Part shown: positions 44,735-54,417 of the stretch, in pieces | Numbering within the stretch: position 1 is the stretch's first letter | Layout: each line of letters opens with the position of its first letter | DNA from: Rhizobium sp. C4 | GTDB lineage: Bacteria > Pseudomonadota > Alphaproteobacteria > Rhizobiales > Rhizobiaceae | Length of the DNA: 64,000 nucleotides | Assembly: GCF_021026315.1 (NCBI RefSeq) | Contig: NZ_JAJNCX010000008.1 | Span: forward strand, 62,001-126,000 | Direction: 5' to 3' | Position numbers and translations under genes: made by a program | The notes under the pieces: model-generated | Database searches by the model: none | The model's input: only the letters and a program-made list of their open reading frames with translations | What the model was told of the DNA's origin: nothing

Positions 44735-45112
44735 TCACGCATAGGGGCGGTAGGACTTTTCCTCGACCAGTTCCGACGACAGTGCAAAATTGATCTCGCG
44801 CTTCACATCCGCGCGCTGGTCGTTCGTCACGTAGACGGCGCGGGCGAGCTCGATGAAGCGGGGGCCGAAATTCTGCTCGCGCTCGCAATCGCGGATCTCG
44901 TCCTCGATCTCCCAGAGCGCCGTGTTGACCTCTTTCAGCTTCAGCTTGAGCCGCAGCACCTGCGTTGCGACGGGCGTCAGCTTGCGGTTCAGCAGCCAGA
45001 GTTCGCGTGTCACATTGGCGAGCTTCTTCGCATCGTCGATGCGCTCCGCCTTGATTTCGAGGATCGTGATCTTGTCGACGAGTTCACCCCAGGAGACCGG
45101 CACTTCGATCAT
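44735..45112 (-). CDS. DUF6165 family protein
   Basis: 125 residues, charged and helical, matching the DUF6165 pattern: IEVPVSWGELVDKITILEIKAERI at the N-terminus, a coiled-coil-like RELWLLNRKLTPVATQVLRLKLKLKEVNTALWEIEDEIR, and FGPRFIELARAVYVTNDQRADVKREIN. Function unknown. The ATG overlaps the stop of the TPR/glycosyltransferase-like gene (ATGA). Similar pairings suggest it supports that enzyme. Confidence 0.82.
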   Translation of the reverse strand: MIEVPVSWGELVDKITILEIKAERIDDAKKLANVTRELWLLNRKLTPVATQVLRLKLKLKEVNTALWEIEDEIRDCEREQNFGPRFIELARAVYVTNDQRADVKREINFALSSELVEEKSYRPYA

Positions 45113-46716
45113 CAGTATTTTTCCTTTTCTTGTGCAAGCACATCAATATCGTTGGCAATACGTTCAAACAATTCAAACCAGTCGTCGCCGGCCTTCGCCC
45201 GCATCAGCCGCATGGTCGGGTACCAGGGCGAGGTCTCGCGATCGACCATCCAGCGCCATTCGGCAATGTGGCGCAGCGTCACCCAGACCGGCAGGCCGAG
45301 CGCACCGGCCAGATGCGCAATCGATGTGTCGCAGGTGACGACGAGATCGAGATTGGCCATCACGGCGGCGGTGTCGACAAAGGCATCCGGCCCGCGATCG
45401 AACCCGTCGCCGAAGACATGGATGCGGCTGGCAATCGCCGCCGGCAGTTCATTGGCGCCGACATCCATGTGCAGGGCAAAGAACTGGACACCGGGCAGAG
45501 CCGCCAGCGGCGCAAGCGTTGCGGGCGGGGGCGAGCGGCGCGGATCGACACGGAAGTCCTGGCTGCCGCGCCAGCAGAGCCCAATCTTCAGCCCCGAGCC
45601 CGGCATCCTCTGGCGCCAGAACGCCACCCGTTCCGGATCGGCCGAGAGAAAGGGCACATCGGCGGGGATGGAGTCTTCAACAGTTGCAAAGGCACGCGGC
45701 AGCGAGCTGATCGCAATCCTGGCGTCGAAGGTGCCGGTAAAGTCGTTCGTGTCGCGCCAAGAAACCTTCGCGCCGCAGGTCGAAAGCAGGCGTTGCAGCT
45801 TGGCGGGTCCGGCAAAGGTCACGTCCGCGCCGTGATCGGAGAGGAGCTTCACATAACGGAAGAACTGGATCGTGTCACCGAGCCCGTGGTCGTTGACGAC
45901 AAGCACCCGCTTGCCCGCGATGGTTTCCGGACGCGCCAGATCAAAACGGGCATCCGACACCGGAACCGGCCGGTGCCCGTCCACCCAGCGGCTTTCGTAA
46001 CCTTCCCAACCCGCCTCGAATTGCCCCAGAAGCAGTTGCAGGCTGCCCTTGCTGCTCAGCGCCTCTTCCAGAGTCGGGTCGAAGGCAAGCGCGCAATCAT
46101 AGTAATCGAACGCCTCCCTGAACTCGCCGCGGGCGCGGGCGACGATGCCGAGGCCGCAATAGGCTTCCGCACAATCGGGCTTCAGGAGCGCGGCACGCAT
46201 GAAGGCCTCATGGGCCTCGTCTTCGCGTCCCATCCGGCGCAGCGCACTGCCAAGATTGAGTTCGGCCTCGACAAGCGCGGGGTCGAGCTCCAGCGCCCTG
46301 CGCAAGGCATCGACGGCTTCGGCAAGCCGGCCGCTCTGGTGGAGCGCAGCACCCAGGTTTGAATACGCGCCGGCATCCTTAGGTTGAAACGCTGCCGCAC
46401 GGGAAAAATCCGCAACCGCAGGGTCCAGTTGGCCCAGCGCGAAAAAGAGGCACCCACGATTGAACAGCGCGTCGAAATAGCCCGGATCGAGTTCGATGGC
46501 GCGACCGTAAAAGGCCAGTGCTCCATCATAATGTCCCGTGGTCTGCAGGATATAGCCGCCGGAGCAGAGCGCTTCGGGAAAATCTGGCTGCGCCGCCAGT
46601 GCCGCATCGAAGAATTCGATCGCCCGTTCGAGCCGCCCTTCGGCCTTTTCCTTCAGGCCGAGATGATAGAGCGCGCGCGCTTCATCCTGCACGGTCTGAG
46701 GTGTGGGGCTGGTCAT
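45112..46716 (-). CDS. Tetratricopeptide repeat protein with glycosyltransferase-like C-terminus
   Basis: 534 residues. Residues about 10-250 are six or more TPR units (ALYHLGLKEKAEGRLERAIEFFDAAL, PGYFDALFNRGCLFFALGQLDPAVADFSRA and so on). The rest resembles the ADP-heptose/GT9-type GT-B fold, with VLVVNDHGLGDTIQFFRYVKLL, KIGLCWRGSQDF, and the sugar-nucleotide region LDLVVTCDTSIAHLAGALGLPVWV near the end. It is soluble with no signal peptide. Proteins of this build are inferred to glycosylate surface polysaccharides or proteins. Coupled to the DUF6165 gene. Confidence 0.85.
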   Translation of the reverse strand: MTSPTPQTVQDEARALYHLGLKEKAEGRLERAIEFFDAALAAQPDFPEALCSGGYILQTTGHYDGALAFYGRAIELDPGYFDALFNRGCLFFALGQLDPAVADFSRAAAFQPKDAGAYSNLGAALHQSGRLAEAVDALRRALELDPALVEAELNLGSALRRMGREDEAHEAFMRAALLKPDCAEAYCGLGIVARARGEFREAFDYYDCALAFDPTLEEALSSKGSLQLLLGQFEAGWEGYESRWVDGHRPVPVSDARFDLARPETIAGKRVLVVNDHGLGDTIQFFRYVKLLSDHGADVTFAGPAKLQRLLSTCGAKVSWRDTNDFTGTFDARIAISSLPRAFATVEDSIPADVPFLSADPERVAFWRQRMPGSGLKIGLCWRGSQDFRVDPRRSPPPATLAPLAALPGVQFFALHMDVGANELPAAIASRIHVFGDGFDRGPDAFVDTAAVMANLDLVVTCDTSIAHLAGALGLPVWVTLRHIAEWRWMVDRETSPWYPTMRLMRAKAGDDWFELFERIANDIDVLAQEKEKY

Positions 46717-46797
46717 CGATGCGGGTCCTTGGCCGCACGCGGGGCAGGCGTGCGTGTGTCAGGACTCACAATGCAGCCAAGGACTTGCGCGAAGCTT

Positions 46798-48393
46798 TCA
46801 CCCTCTCGGCCGCAGCAGGGCTGCAAGCTCCGCCCGCTGGCGCTGCAGGGTGAGGAAGACGGCATAGTCGCGCTCATGCGCACGCGCCGCCTCGGGCCTC
46901 GGCTCAACCGTCTTCGTCGCCGGCTTCATGCGGCCGGAGGCATCGGCGAAGTCAAGATAAAGCCCAGCCGCCAGCCCGGCATTGACGGCGGTTCCGAGCA
47001 GAACGGCGTCGCGTCCCTCATGCAGGCGAAGCGCACGACCGGTCACGTCGGCATAAAGCTGCGGGATGAGCGGATGGCCGGCGAACCCGCCGGTCATGAA
47101 CAGGCTTTCGATCTCGCCACCCTGGGGCAGGTGTTCGAGGATCTGGCGGATATTGCAGGCAAGCGCGATGCAGGCGCGCCAGTAGAGCTGCGCCAGCCCG
47201 TCGAAACTCGTGTCGAGCGTCAACCCGGTGATGAGACCCGTCTGCGTCGGATCGGGAACGGGCGAACGCGACCCGTGGAAATCGGGGAGCAGCGCCAGCG
47301 GCAGCCCGTAGCCGACCCCCATCTCCGCGACACGCGCCGCGATATGGTCGAGAAGCTGCAGATGCTTTTCCCGTGTCGGCGCGCCACCCGCGGGATGCGT
47401 GCGGATCACATGATCGAGCAGCGCCCCGGAGGCCGACTGCCCGGCCTCCATCAGCCAGTGCCCCGGAAGGCCCGCATCGCGGAAACCGCCCCAGCAGCCG
47501 GGGTGGTTGAACTCGCGCTCCGAAAAGGTGACGAGGCAGGTCGAGGTGCCGGCAACCAGCGCCGCCTTGCGCTCAAGGGTCGCGAGATCCGCTCCACAGA
47601 AGACCCCGATGGCGCCGGCATAGCCATCGATGAGACCGGAGGCGACGACGCAATCCGGCCCGAGCCCGAGTTCCTGTTGCGCGGCTGCGCACAGGCGCCC
47701 CGCTGCCTCGGAGGACGGTCGGGAGGTTGCCGGAAGCCCGGCCCTTTCCGCCAGATCGCTCAGCCCGATGCGTGCATAGAAATCATCCGGCCGGGCGCCG
47801 GGTGCTGCGGGCTCATAGGCCCATTTGGAGGAAAGCGGGGAATGCGAACGACTGCCGCCGTCGGTCTCCCGGCCCGTGGCACACCATGTGAGATAGTCGC
47901 AGAGGTCGAAGGCAAGGCCCATGCCCGCCCAGGTCTCCGGCAGATGGCGCTTCAGCCAGAGAAGCTTCGGCACCTGCATTTCGGGCGAGAGCTTGCCGCC
48001 GAAGCGGGTGACGAGCGGATCGTCAATCGAGCATTCCTCCGCTTCCGAATTGGCGCGGTGGTCCATCCAGAGCAGGGTATCGGCCTGCGTTGCGCCAGCC
48101 GCCGTCACCGGCAGAGGGCGACCTTCACCGTCGCGCACGACCAGCGAGCAGGTGGCGTCGAAGCCGATGGCGGCAACCTCGGCGGCGTCGACCTGCGCAT
48201 CGCGCAAGGCGGCGCGCACGCTCTCGATCACCGCCTGCCAGATCTCGTCGCTGACCTGTTCGTAATGTCCGGCCTGTGGTTGCAGAACCCGCATGGGTGA
48301 AACGGCGCGCGCCAGCTGGCGGCCATCCAGCGTGAAGACCCCTGCCCTAGCACTGGCGGTCCCCACGTCCACCGCAACGATAAACTCACCCAT
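46798..48393 (-). CDS. FGGY-family carbohydrate kinase (ribulokinase-like)
   Basis: 531 residues. N-terminal phosphate motif FIVAVDVGTASARAGVFTLDG; LLWMDHRANSEAEE; second half with GVFCGADLATLERKAALVAGTSTC and the adenosine motif FMTGGFAGHPLIPQL. Length and the AIGFDATCSLVV block fit the D-ribulokinase/YDKR group rather than xylulokinase. As last gene of the polyol operon it would phosphorylate the ketose made by MtlK or SmoS. Its start overlaps the HAD gene by 8 bp. Confidence 0.87.
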   Translation of the reverse strand: MGEFIVAVDVGTASARAGVFTLDGRQLARAVSPMRVLQPQAGHYEQVSDEIWQAVIESVRAALRDAQVDAAEVAAIGFDATCSLVVRDGEGRPLPVTAAGATQADTLLWMDHRANSEAEECSIDDPLVTRFGGKLSPEMQVPKLLWLKRHLPETWAGMGLAFDLCDYLTWCATGRETDGGSRSHSPLSSKWAYEPAAPGARPDDFYARIGLSDLAERAGLPATSRPSSEAAGRLCAAAQQELGLGPDCVVASGLIDGYAGAIGVFCGADLATLERKAALVAGTSTCLVTFSEREFNHPGCWGGFRDAGLPGHWLMEAGQSASGALLDHVIRTHPAGGAPTREKHLQLLDHIAARVAEMGVGYGLPLALLPDFHGSRSPVPDPTQTGLITGLTLDTSFDGLAQLYWRACIALACNIRQILEHLPQGGEIESLFMTGGFAGHPLIPQLYADVTGRALRLHEGRDAVLLGTAVNAGLAAGLYLDFADASGRMKPATKTVEPRPEAARAHERDYAVFLTLQRQRAELAALLRPRG

Positions 48394-49093
48394 GAAGGCT
48401 GTCTTCCGAACTCCTCAACCCGTCGACAAACTGCAGCAAATCCGCCATGGCGTCAAACCATGCATCGGGCTTCAGGCTCGCAATCTTCTGCCGGAAGGCG
48501 GGTGAGCGCGCATGGCCGCCGCCGCCAAAGGCAAGCACCAGCATGCCCGCCGCCCGCGCCGCCTCGATGCCCGCAGGACTGTCCTCGATGACGATACAGT
48601 TCGCCGGCGAAAAACCGCATTGCCGGGCGGCATGGAGAAAGAGATCGGGCGCCGGCTTGCCCGCCTTCACCATGCTGGCGCTGAAGAGACGAGCGCCGAA
48701 CGCTTCCGATAGACCGGTGACGGAAAGGCTCTTCGCAATGCGTTCCGGGAGGCTGGACGAGGCAACGCAGGTCGCAACACCGCGCGCGGCAAGTCCGTCC
48801 AGCGCCGACCGGATCCCCGGCATTGCCCGCAGCTCCGTCTCGTAGCGGGCGAAGAGCCGACGCCGGATCATGGCCGGGAAGTCCTCCGGCAAACGCCGGC
48901 CGAATTCCTGCTCGACGATCTCGGCGACTGCGCCGAGGCTGCGGCCGAGGAAGCGTTCGGCAATCTCCTCGTCGGACAGCGCAACCTGCTGGCCCTTCAG
49001 CATTTCGCCGAGGACTGCGAGCGCAATCGGCTCGCTATCGACCAGCACCCCGTCGCAATCGAAGATCATCAGGAGATCAGGCGCGCGCCGCAT
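48386..49093 (-). CDS. HAD-superfamily hydrolase (subfamily IA)
   Basis: 235 residues. Motif I LLMIFDCDGVLVDSEP (nucleophile Asp about 11 and Asp 13), a helical cap with RFLGRSLGAVAEIVEQEFG, motif II CVASSSLPERI, and motif III/IV KPAPDLFLHAARQCGFSPANCIVIEDSPAGIEAARAAGM. Related to beta-phosphoglucomutases and sugar-phosphate phosphatases. Between mtlK and the kinase it probably handles a polyol or sugar phosphate. Confidence 0.88.
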   Translation of the reverse strand: MRRAPDLLMIFDCDGVLVDSEPIALAVLGEMLKGQQVALSDEEIAERFLGRSLGAVAEIVEQEFGRRLPEDFPAMIRRRLFARYETELRAMPGIRSALDGLAARGVATCVASSSLPERIAKSLSVTGLSEAFGARLFSASMVKAGKPAPDLFLHAARQCGFSPANCIVIEDSPAGIEAARAAGMLVLAFGGGGHARSPAFRQKIASLKPDAWFDAMADLLQFVDGLRSSEDSLHG

Positions 49094-49105
49094 CGCTCCC
49101 GGCCT

Positions 49106-50581
49106 TCAGAGCTTGCCGTCGATATAGTCGGAGAGCGTTGCCGCCGTGCCCTTGGTTCGCAGGCTTGCCAGCGCCTTGGAGAAGCTTTCGACAAAGCGCG
49201 GATTGGTCCCGACCTCGCCGAAAATATCGCCCAGCGCCAGAAACACTCTCGGATCGTCGCGCGAGGCAAGGGCGGCCTTTTGCAGCCGCTCGGCGCTCTC
49301 GTCATTGAAGACAATCGCCTTGCCGCTGTCCGACACGCCCTCGAAATATTTGCACCAGAGTGCGGAGACGAGCGACAGGCCGGTGACGTCCTGCCCCTTG
49401 GCAAGTCTTGCTGCGGTCGCAGGCAGGATGAATTTCGGCTGCCGGTTCGAACCGTCCTGCGCCAGACGCGGGATCGTATCGCCGATCTTCGGGTTGGAGA
49501 AGCGGCGGTCGATCAGGTCGAAGTAATCGGCAAGGCTCGTCTTCGGCACCGGCGGCACGACCGGAATGATCTCGTTGTGCTCGAGCCTGGCGAGAAACGC
49601 CTTGATCAGCGGGTTCTCCATCGCCTCATGGACGAAGTGGATATCCATGAGCGATGCCGGGTAAGCAATGGCGGCATGACCACCATTGAGGATGCGCAGC
49701 TTCATCAATTCATAGGGCGCGACATCGGGCACGAATTCGGCGCCCGCATCCTCAAACGCCGGGCGGCCGAGCGGGAACTTGTCCTCCAGCACCCATTGCT
49801 TGAACTCCTCGCAGAAGACCGGCCAGCCGTCCTCGATGCCATAGGTGTCGCGGGCGATATCGATCTCGCGCTTGCCGGTGGCCGGCGTGATGCGGTCGAC
49901 CATGGAATTCGGGAAGGCCACGTTCTTCTCGATCCAGTGGGCGAAGTCGGGATCGGAGAGCGCGGCAAGACCGGCGACTGCCGCCTCCGTCACCTCGCCA
50001 TTGCCCGGAATATTGTCGCAGGACATGACGGTAAACGGCGGATGGCCGGCGGCGCGGCGCTTCTTCAGGCCCGCGATGATCAGGCCGAAGACGGTCTTCG
50101 GGTGATCCGGGTTCGCAGCATCGGCGGCAATGGCCGGATGTTTCGGATCGAACTTGCCGGTCGCCGGATCGATGAAATAGCCACCCTCGGTGATCGTCAT
50201 CGAGACGATGCGGATCGCCGGATCGGCAAGCTTCGCAATGATGGCGTCGAAATCGGGGGCGGCAATGAAGTCGATCATCGGCCCTGTGATTGTTGCGGCA
50301 GACCTGGAGATATCCTGCTCGACGACAGTGGTCAGATAATCCTGCGCCTTGAGAACCTCCTTCATCTTCGCATCCGACGCCATGACGCCGGCGCCGATGA
50401 TGGCGAAGTCGAGGTTCCTGCCCTGATTGAACAGGTCGTGCAGATAGACGGCCAGATGCGCGCGATGGAAATTGCCGACGCCGAAATGCAGGATGCCGGG
50501 TGACAGGTCTTCGCGCCGATAGGTCGGCACGGAGGCCTTGTCGGCTAGTTTCGGCAGGTTGGCTAAGGATAGTTTGGTCAT
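49106..50581 (-). CDS. mtlK: Mannitol/polyol 2-dehydrogenase
   Basis: 491 residues from the ATG at 50581, six bases after GGGGAG; an ATG at 50587 sits on that site. A long-chain mannitol dehydrogenase: LSPGILHFGVGNFHRAHLAVYLHDLF, FAIIGAGVMASDAKM (NAD site), MSCDNIPGNGEV, and the catalytic-lysine motif YELMKLRILNGGHAAIAYPASLMDIHFVHEAM. It oxidises mannitol to fructose and arabitol to xylulose. Part of the smo operon, 37 bp after smoS. Confidence 0.94.
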   Translation of the reverse strand: MTKLSLANLPKLADKASVPTYRREDLSPGILHFGVGNFHRAHLAVYLHDLFNQGRNLDFAIIGAGVMASDAKMKEVLKAQDYLTTVVEQDISRSAATITGPMIDFIAAPDFDAIIAKLADPAIRIVSMTITEGGYFIDPATGKFDPKHPAIAADAANPDHPKTVFGLIIAGLKKRRAAGHPPFTVMSCDNIPGNGEVTEAAVAGLAALSDPDFAHWIEKNVAFPNSMVDRITPATGKREIDIARDTYGIEDGWPVFCEEFKQWVLEDKFPLGRPAFEDAGAEFVPDVAPYELMKLRILNGGHAAIAYPASLMDIHFVHEAMENPLIKAFLARLEHNEIIPVVPPVPKTSLADYFDLIDRRFSNPKIGDTIPRLAQDGSNRQPKFILPATAARLAKGQDVTGLSLVSALWCKYFEGVSDSGKAIVFNDESAERLQKAALASRDDPRVFLALGDIFGEVGTNPRFVESFSKALASLRTKGTAATLSDYIDGKL

Positions 50582-50618
50582 CGTCATCTCCCCGGCTTGG
50601 CGGGTATCAAGGGTCTGT

Positions 50619-51395
50619 TCAGCTCATCCAGTTGCCGCCGTCGACATTATATGTCTGGGCGACAATGTAATCGGCTTCCGGGCTTGCGAGGAAAATTGCC
50701 ATACCTAAAAGGTCATTCGCGGTCCCCATGCGGCCAAATGGCACTTCCTTTCCGACGAGTTTCTTCTTTTCGCCGAGCGGACGGTTCTCATACTTTGCAA
50801 AGAGCGCATCGACGCCGTCCCAATGTTCGCCGTCCACGACACCGGGCGCGATGGCATTCACATTGATGCCGTGCTTGATGAGATCGAGCCCTGCCGACTG
50901 CGTCAGCGAAATGACCGCCGCCTTGGTGGAGCAATAGACCGCCACCAGCGCCTCGCCGCGCCGGCCGGCCTGGCTTGCCATGTTGATGATCTTGCCGCCT
51001 TGGCCGCGTGCGATCATCGACTTCGCCGCCGCCTGCAGCGTGAAGAGCGTGCCGGCAACGTTGATCGCATAGAGCGTGTCGAAGCTCTTGCGGCTGATCT
51101 CGACGATGGGTGCGAGATCGAAAAGCGCTGCATTGTTGATCAGGATATCAATGCCCCCGGTCCGCGCGTCGACAGCGGCAATCGCCGCCTCGATGGAGGC
51201 CTGATCCGTCACGTCCATTTTCAGCGCATAGGCCTGGGCCCCAAGCTCCCGCGCGGTTTCCTCGGCGCGCTCGATATTGATGTCGGCAATCGCAACGGTC
51301 GCGCCCTCGCGGATATAGGCTTCCGCAAAAGCCCGGCCGATGCCGCGCGCCGAACCCGTGATCAGCGCCGATTTTCCATGCAGACGTCCGGTCAT
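50619..51395 (-). CDS. smoS: Sorbitol dehydrogenase (SDR)
   Basis: 258 residues. [30 protein letters not shown] (the N-N-A-A-L-F form typical of SmoS), [24 protein letters not shown] (Tyr/Lys) and [30 protein letters not shown], a strong SmoS signature. It oxidises sorbitol to fructose and galactitol to tagatose. Its start overlaps the smoK stop. Confidence 0.95.
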   Translation of the reverse strand: MTGRLHGKSALITGSARGIGRAFAEAYIREGATVAIADINIERAEETARELGAQAYALKMDVTDQASIEAAIAAVDARTGGIDILINNAALFDLAPIVEISRKSFDTLYAINVAGTLFTLQAAAKSMIARGQGGKIINMASQAGRRGEALVAVYCSTKAAVISLTQSAGLDLIKHGINVNAIAPGVVDGEHWDGVDALFAKYENRPLGEKKKLVGKEVPFGRMGTANDLLGMAIFLASPEADYIVAQTYNVDGGNWMS

Positions 51396-52390
51396 ACGGC
51401 CAGTCCCTCATTGTTGAATTTGTGGATGCGCCGGTCGTCCGGCGTCAGATAGATCGTGTCGCCATGTTTCAGCATGGCGTCGCCTGCTGTGCGCAGTGTC
51501 AGCGTGCCGGCGGTTTCGGTGTGGACATGGCAGAACGTATCGGAGCCGAGATGTTCGGCGACGCCAACCGTCCCCTTCCACGCACCCTCGGTGGTCGAGA
51601 CGGCGATGTGTTCCGGGCGGATGCCGATGGTCTTGACGCCGTGCTTGGCCGCTTCCGCACCTTCGATGAGGTTCATCTTCGGCGAGCCGATAAAGCCGGC
51701 GACGAAGAGATTGCGCGGGTGGCTGTAGAGTTCCAGCGGCGAGCCCACCTGTTCGACATTGCCGCGATTGAGCACAACAATCTTGTCGGCCATGGTCATG
51801 GCTTCCACCTGGTCATGCGTCACATAGATCATGGTCGTTCCGAGCTGCTGGTGCAGTTCGGAGATTTCGAGGCGCATCGTCACGCGTAGCGCCGCATCGA
51901 GGTTCGACAGCGGCTCGTCGAAGAGAAAGGCCGTGGGCTGGCGGACGATGGCGCGGCCGATCGCGACGCGCTGGCGCTGACCGCCCGAGAGCTGGCCGGG
52001 CTTGCGCTCGAGATAGTCGGTGAGGTTCAGGACCTTTGCGGCTTCGGCCACCTTGCGGTCGATGACCGACTGTTCGTCGCCCGCCATTTTCAGCGGAAAG
52101 GCGATGTTCTTGCGCACCGTCATATGCGGATAAAGCGCATAGGACTGGAAGACCATGGCGAGCCCGCGCTTGGCCGGGGCTTCCGAGGTCATGTCCTTTC
52201 CGTCAATCTCGATCGTGCCGCCGGATGTGTCTTCAAGGCCGGCAATGAGCCGCAGCAGCGTGGACTTGCCGCAGCCGGAGGGACCGACAAAGACGACGAA
52301 TTCGCCGTTTTGGATTTCGAGATCGATGGAGGGAATGACCTTCAGCTCGCCGAAAATCTTGGAAACCTTGTTCAATCGAATGCTGCCCAT
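51392..52390 (-). CDS. smoK: Polyol ABC transporter ATPase
   Basis: 332 residues from the ATG at 52390 with TAAGGAG upstream; an extension to 52429 is unlikely. Walker A GPSGCGKS, signature LSGGQRQR, Walker [14 protein letters not shown]-loop VTHDQVEA, and a TOBE tail with [13 protein letters not shown] and IGIRPEHI. It energises the SmoEFG importer. The stop overlaps smoS (ATGA). Confidence 0.94.
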   Translation of the reverse strand: MGSIRLNKVSKIFGELKVIPSIDLEIQNGEFVVFVGPSGCGKSTLLRLIAGLEDTSGGTIEIDGKDMTSEAPAKRGLAMVFQSYALYPHMTVRKNIAFPLKMAGDEQSVIDRKVAEAAKVLNLTDYLERKPGQLSGGQRQRVAIGRAIVRQPTAFLFDEPLSNLDAALRVTMRLEISELHQQLGTTMIYVTHDQVEAMTMADKIVVLNRGNVEQVGSPLELYSHPRNLFVAGFIGSPKMNLIEGAEAAKHGVKTIGIRPEHIAVSTTEGAWKGTVGVAEHLGSDTFCHVHTETAGTLTLRTAGDAMLKHGDTIYLTPDDRRIHKFNNEGLAV

Positions 52391-52400
52391 GTCGGTCTCC

Positions 52401-53231
52401 TTACTTGACTGCGCCGAAGGTGAGGCCACGAACGAGCTGCTTCTGCGAGAACCAGCCCATCACCAGGATCGGTCCGATGGCGAGCGTGGAGGCCGCGGAA
52501 AGCTTCGCCCAGAAGAGGCCTTCGGGACTGGAATAGGATGCGATGAAGGTGGAAAGCGGTGCTGCCAGCGAGGCCGAAAGGTTCAGCGTCCAGAAGGCTT
52601 CGTTCCACGAAAGGATGATGTTGAGAAGCACGGTCGAGGCAATGCCGGGCACCGCCATCGGGGCGAGCACATAGACGATCTCCTTGCCGAGCGTCGCCCC
52701 GTCCATGCGGGCGGCTTCAAGGATTTCGCCGGGGATTTCCTTGAAATAGCTGTAGAGCATCCAGACGATGATCGGCAGGTTCATCATGGTCAGGATGATG
52801 ATGAGACCGAGCTTGGTGTCGAGCAGCCCGAGATTCTTGAAGGCGAGATAGAAGGGCACCAGCACCGCCACCGCCGGCATCATCTTGGTGGAAAGCATCC
52901 ACATCAGGATGTCCTTCGTCCGCTTGCCGGGGTTGAAGGCCATCGCCCAGGCGGCGGGAATGGAGATCAGCAGCGCAATCAGCGTCGAGCCGAAGGAAAT
53001 GGCGGCCGAATTCCAGACATGCAGCAGATAATCCGAGCGCTCCTGCACTTCGCGATAGCTGTCGAGCGTCCAGTGGAAATTCAGGAAGACCGGCGGAAAG
53101 GCAATCGCATCGCCTTCCGACTTGAAGCTGGTGATGATCGTCCAGAGGATCGGGAAGAAGAGGATGAGCGCAATCACCCAGGCAATGATGGTGAAGGTGA
53201 TGCGCCGCGATGTCGTGACCGATCGTGCCAT
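52401..53231 (-). CDS. smoG: Polyol ABC transporter permease
   Basis: 276 residues, six hydrophobic segments. [29 protein letters not shown] near the N-terminus and the EAA loop [39 protein letters not shown]. Starts 3 bp after smoF stops. Confidence 0.94.
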   Translation of the reverse strand: MARSVTTSRRITFTIIAWVIALILFFPILWTIITSFKSEGDAIAFPPVFLNFHWTLDSYREVQERSDYLLHVWNSAAISFGSTLIALLISIPAAWAMAFNPGKRTKDILMWMLSTKMMPAVAVLVPFYLAFKNLGLLDTKLGLIIILTMMNLPIIVWMLYSYFKEIPGEILEAARMDGATLGKEIVYVLAPMAVPGIASTVLLNIILSWNEAFWTLNLSASLAAPLSTFIASYSSPEGLFWAKLSAASTLAIGPILVMGWFSQKQLVRGLTFGAVK

Positions 53232-53234
53232 GGT

Positions 53235-54104
53235 TCAAGCCTCCAGGTTCTTGCCGATGATGCGCATCAGGAAGAATGCGACGATATTGGCGACGACCAC
53301 CGCGATGATCCCGCCGGCGGATGCACTTCCGACATCGAAGTTCAAAAGCGCCTGCGTGTAGACGAGGAAGGGCAGGTTCGTGCTCGCCGTGCCCGGCCCG
53401 CCATTGGTGGTGACGAGGATTTCGGCAAAGACGCCCAGGAGAAAGATCGTCTCGATGAGAATGACGACGGTGATTGCCCGCGAAAGATGCGGCAGCACGA
53501 GATAGATGAAGCGGCTGACAACGCCCGCGCCATCCATTTCGGCCGCTTCCATCTGCTCGCCATCCAGCGATTGCAGGGCCGTCAGCAGGATCAGCGTCGC
53601 AAAGGGCAGCCATTGCCAGGCGACGATGAGGATGATCGAGAGCAGCGGGATCTGCGCCAGAAAGTCGATCGGCGGCAGGCCGACCAGCGACAGAAGCCAG
53701 GCGAAGATCCCGTAGATCGGGTTCATCAGCATGTTCTTCCAGACGAGTGCAGCCACCGTCGGCATGACGAAGAAGGGGGAGATCACCAGAATGCGCACGA
53801 TCCCCTGCCCGAAGATCGGCTGGTCGATCAAAAGCGCCAGGAAAAGCCCGCCAACCACGGTGATCAGCAGCACGCCGCCGACCAGATAGATCGTGTTCAG
53901 CACCGCCGCGCCGAAGTTCGGATCGGTGATGAAGTAATAGTAATTGTCGAGGCCGGCAAAGGAGACGACGGGGTTCAGAAGCGTGTAATTCTGGAAGGAA
54001 TAATAGAGCGTGGCGGCGAGCGGCACTGCCATCCAGACCAGCAGCAGGATCACGGCCGGGGCCATCATCGCGCGTGCTGTCGTGCGCATCTGCATCGTTG
54101 CCAT
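53235..54104 (-). CDS. smoF: Polyol ABC transporter permease
   Basis: 289 residues with GGAGAGG upstream. MMAPAVILLLVWMAVPLAATLYYSFQNY at the N-terminus and EAA loop LDGEQMEAAEMDGAGVVSRFIYLVLPHLSRAITVVILIE. Forms the membrane channel with SmoG. A repeat-filled 313-bp gap separates it from smoE. Confidence 0.94.
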   Translation of the reverse strand: MATMQMRTTARAMMAPAVILLLVWMAVPLAATLYYSFQNYTLLNPVVSFAGLDNYYYFITDPNFGAAVLNTIYLVGGVLLITVVGGLFLALLIDQPIFGQGIVRILVISPFFVMPTVAALVWKNMLMNPIYGIFAWLLSLVGLPPIDFLAQIPLLSIILIVAWQWLPFATLILLTALQSLDGEQMEAAEMDGAGVVSRFIYLVLPHLSRAITVVILIETIFLLGVFAEILVTTNGGPGTASTNLPFLVYTQALLNFDVGSASAGGIIAVVVANIVAFFLMRIIGKNLEA

Positions 54105-54204
54105 GGCTCAATTCCTCTCCGGTTATGGCGTCAGGTTTCGGCGAAAGCAGCCGGTCCCGGCATCCAGGTTTTTGATGAACAATCGCAAGGTTTGGGGGGC
54201 GCGC

Positions 54205-54331
54205 CCCCCCTCATCTGCCTGCCGGCATCTTCTCCCCGACGGGGAGAAGGGGGGCTGAGCCGCAGCGTCCCGGTCCCCCTCTCCCCCTTGTGGGGAGAGG
54301 TCCGCCAAGCGAAGCGGAGGCGGGGTGAGGG
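54205..54331. repeat. RIME-like intergenic palindromic element between smoE and smoF
   Basis: CCCCCCTCATCTGCCTGCCGG at one end and GGCGGGGTGAGGGG at the other, with paired CTTCTCCCC...GGGGAGAAG and CTCTCCCCC...GGGGAGAGG blocks. It is the inverse orientation of 40500-40629. It lies within the operon in the 54105-54417 gap, which otherwise holds only the smoF ribosome-binding site. Confidence 0.75.
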
Positions 54332-54417
54332 GTTTTCCCTCGCCAACGTTTCCGCACCCCCTTGGCTTCGGACCGCCGCCTCGCAAGACGGCGGCCCTTC
54401 AGCGCCAGGAGGAAGCC

